DNA from: Corynebacterium felinum
GTDB lineage: Bacteria; Actinomycetota; Actinomycetes; Mycobacteriales; Mycobacteriaceae
Assembly (NCBI RefSeq): GCF_030408755.1
Contig: NZ_CP047209.1
Span: forward strand, 2,294,001-2,358,000
Reading direction: 5' to 3'
DNA length: 64,000 nt
Every line of letters begins with the position of its first letter. The first letter of the stretch is position 1. Positions 62,138 to 64,000 of the stretch are shown one piece after another. The notes under the pieces were generated by a model. The model did not search any database. It was not told the origin of the DNA and worked only from the letters and a program-made list of their open reading frames with translations. The position numbers and the translations under genes were made by a program.

Positions 62138-63244
62138 TTAGCGCAGGCCGCTGAGCCATGCCACTAGTGCGCCGAGTCCAAGTGCGGAGAAAATGGAGCT
62201 GACTGTAATGATCAGCGTGCGCCACCAGGTGGTGGGAGCTTCCGGCTGTTGTGGAGTGCGTTCTTCTGACTTGTCCGGGTCGGCCTCAGGAGTCGCTTCT
62301 GGTTTTACATTGGGTTCAGCCTCAGGTTGTGGCTCAGGCTGTGCCTCAGTTTGTTCTGGGTCTTGGTTTTCCAGTGGTTTTTCTTGCGTGTTTGGCTTAA
62401 CCTCTGGAATTTCAGGTGCCGGGGTATTGGGTACTTCTGTTATTTCCGGCATTTCTGGTGCCGGTGGGATAACAGGTGCATCGGTGCTCGACGGGGCATG
62501 GTCTTCTGCTGTGTCTAAAGTAGGTGCTTCCTCTTTAGCCTTAGGTGGTGTTGCACCGTTGGGCACTGATTTGATGGTTTGGTTAATCCACTCCAAATGG
62601 GGGTTTAGTGGTGCTAGGTGGATGAATTGGCGGTTACCAAAACCGAAGTGGGACACCACACCTGAGACTTCCCCATTAATAAACAGCGATCCGCCGGAGT
62701 CGCCACGGCCAGCAACTGCATCACCAAGGTACTGCACCTCAAGGGTTTGCTTATTCCAAATGTGGCCGGAGTAATCATATTTTCCTGCGGCAATCTCGGC
62801 GTACTTCAATCGGTTCATGGTGCCGTTGCCCCAGCCGTAGATTTTTCCCTTGGTCCTAAACTCCACATCGGCGGTGCGGATTTTCGGGTAGTGTGCAAGC
62901 TCCATGTAGTCGGGCACATACACCAAGGCAATATCACCGTAGGGGGCGTAGACTGCTTTTTCAGCTTTATAGGTGCGAGAATCAGCATGGTCTTTAAATG
63001 GCCGGTTGAATCCGGTCATTACTGATCGGGTCGTATCGGCCACTTCCGTGCAGTGGCGTGCGGTGAGTACCCAGTGGGGGTCAATGATTGTGCCGGTGCA
63101 GGCGTCGATTTGGACTACTGCTTTGGCCCATTCCTCATTGTCGGGAACTTCTGTGCCACCGACCATGGCCTGTGCTGGGGCAAGCCCAGCGAGGGTGCAG
63201 GCTGTGGCAGTTACTAGGGTTGTGAGTACTTTTCTCACGAACAT
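62138..63244 (-). CDS. Membrane-anchored trypsin-like serine protease
   Basis: A 368-residue secreted protease. Signal MFVRKVLTTLVTATACTLAG to APAQA, then MVGG, resembling the IVGG start of activated trypsins. The catalytic triad is complete: His64 in LTARHC, Asp104 in GDIALVYV, Ser183 in GRGDSGGSLF. Residues about 240-335 are a Pro/Glu-rich stalk (EMPEITEVPNTPAPEIPEVK), followed by one membrane helix (LIITVSSIFSALGLGALVAW) and a short SGLR tail. The enzyme would thus be held at the cell surface on a rigid stalk. Mature start directly after the signal suggests no pro-peptide. Confidence 0.9.
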   Translation of the reverse strand: MFVRKVLTTLVTATACTLAGLAPAQAMVGGTEVPDNEEWAKAVVQIDACTGTIIDPHWVLTARHCTEVADTTRSVMTGFNRPFKDHADSRTYKAEKAVYAPYGDIALVYVPDYMELAHYPKIRTADVEFRTKGKIYGWGNGTMNRLKYAEIAAGKYDYSGHIWNKQTLEVQYLGDAVAGRGDSGGSLFINGEVSGVVSHFGFGNRQFIHLAPLNPHLEWINQTIKSVPNGATPPKAKEEAPTLDTAEDHAPSSTDAPVIPPAPEMPEITEVPNTPAPEIPEVKPNTQEKPLENQDPEQTEAQPEPQPEAEPNVKPEATPEADPDKSEERTPQQPEAPTTWWRTLIITVSSIFSALGLGALVAWLSGLR

Positions 63245-63689
63245 TCTCCTTATATGTTGTTGTAGGGCTTAAAAAGTTAGCTGGTGTGATCCACACTTTT
63301 AGGCACAGGGGGTTTGGTTGGGGCTTGAATACATCACGCCTTACACATATGTACAACCTGAGTGGGATCTGATTTATTCCCTAATTTTATTGGTGGTTCG
63401 TCACAGTCCTATCATTCCAGAGGTGTTAATTGCATCTCATTCCCAATAGTCCACCGCGCACACCACAACGCGCTACTTACTCACACGCTCCTACCCTGGT
63501 GCTCATTACTTTTCCGACTGCTTGGTTGCCCACGCTGTGCTTTCGCAGTGGCCTGGGTTGTGTTGTGCTTTGGCGTGTGTTGTTGGGTGTGTGTTTCTCT
63601 TCTTGGCTTTTGCGTGGGGTAAAAGGATATGTTTAAAAAGATCCTGCTTGTTTCTTTTTTTAGCCTTTGCCAGCGAAGGAGTATCGCCT
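63245..63689. other. Divergent intergenic region (445 bp) before the NCS2 permease
   Basis: No gene supported. An ATG at 63630 opens a 34-codon frame (MFKKILLVSFFSLCQRRS) that overlaps the permease start; it could be a leader peptide but is probably chance. The G/T-rich stretch 63540-63620 shows nothing else. Confidence 0.4.
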
Positions 63690-64000
63690 ATGGCTTCCGC
63701 CACAGTTCATCCAGTCCCGGTCCGACATCCCGTTGATCACGTTCCTCCCGCCCCAAAACTTGTAGCTTTGGGTTTGCAGCATGTGCTCGCGTTTTATGCG
63801 GGTGCGGTGATTGTGCCGCTGCTGATTGCGGGTAGTTTGAATCTTGATACTGAAACAACGATTCACCTTATTAATGCTGATCTGCTGACGTGTGGTATTG
63901 CGACGTTGATTCAGGTTGTGGGTGTGGGTCGGCATGTTGGTGTGCGTTTGCCGATTATTCAGGGTGTGACTACCACTGCGGTTGCGCCGATTATTGCGAT
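63690..64000 (+). CDS. Xanthine/uracil (NCS2) permease, 5' part
   Basis: The first 103 codons of a nucleobase:cation symporter. MASATVHPVPVRHPVDHVPP is a polar start, then KLVALGLQHVLAFYAGAVIV, the diagnostic first helix of NCS2 carriers, and GVGRHVGVRLPIIQGVTTTA. AAGGAG lies 9 nt upstream of ATG 63690. The substrate (xanthine, urate or uracil) needs the missing C-terminal signature; the GLQHVLAFYAG form is common in xanthine/urate carriers. Confidence 0.88.
   Translation, partial: MASATVHPVPVRHPVDHVPPAPKLVALGLQHVLAFYAGAVIVPLLIAGSLNLDTETTIHLINADLLTCGIATLIQVVGVGRHVGVRLPIIQGVTTTAVAPIIA

Overview
The window reads as a chromosomal segment of a Corynebacterium or very close relative. Five genes encode antigen-85-type mycolyltransferases, which occur in mycolic-acid bacteria. 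The order dnaJ/hrcA/hemW, fadD, malQ, dcp, idi, aecD, brnQ, flavin monooxygenase resembles, from memory, the C. glutamicum chromosome. I name no species; no tRNA, rRNA or CRISPR was seen.

Layout. 1-5.2 kb is a minus-strand heat-shock/rRNA-modification operon: unknown gene, hemW, hrcA, dnaJ, rsmE (cut by the window edge). 5.6-18.2 kb is metabolic: acyl-CoA synthetase, malQ, crtB-crtI carotenoid pair, an M3 peptidase with two tiny membrane proteins, a carboxylesterase, an MFS carrier and idi. 18.3-20.3 kb holds a PPE-like protein and a lipoprotein. 20.5-29.1 kb holds aecD-brnQ, a flavin monooxygenase and a complete peptide ABC importer. From 29.5 kb the content becomes accessory: mycolyltransferases, an AT-rich RelA/SpoT-domain gene with a small partner (31.5-32.5 kb), two IS1380-type elements (35.7-37.6 and 44.9-46.8 kb) plus a vestigial IS end, a frameshifted AEC carrier, and an AT-rich membrane-protein gene cut in two by the second IS. 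47-53.5 kb holds a sialidase and an anaerobic pyruvate formate-lyase system. 53.7-64 kb holds two more mycolyltransferases, a propeller-like lipoprotein, a second PPE-like protein with three tandem lipoproteins, a membrane-anchored trypsin-like protease and the start of an NCS2 permease.

Most notable: (1) pyruvate formate-lyase is encoded in two pieces, a 695-residue catalytic chain without the glycyl-radical domain and a separate 83-residue chain that carries it; (2) the PPE-like/lipoprotein loci share a promoter-like element with an exact 17-base spacer at four places; (3) the IS at 44.9 kb can be removed in silico using its 4-bp target duplication, which restores a 640-residue reading frame; (4) the RelA/SpoT-domain gene and its 70-residue neighbour resemble toxic small alarmone synthetase modules. 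Three reading frames (pflA, the AEC carrier, one transposase) are broken at homopolymer runs, so read-level checking matters before calling them pseudogenes.
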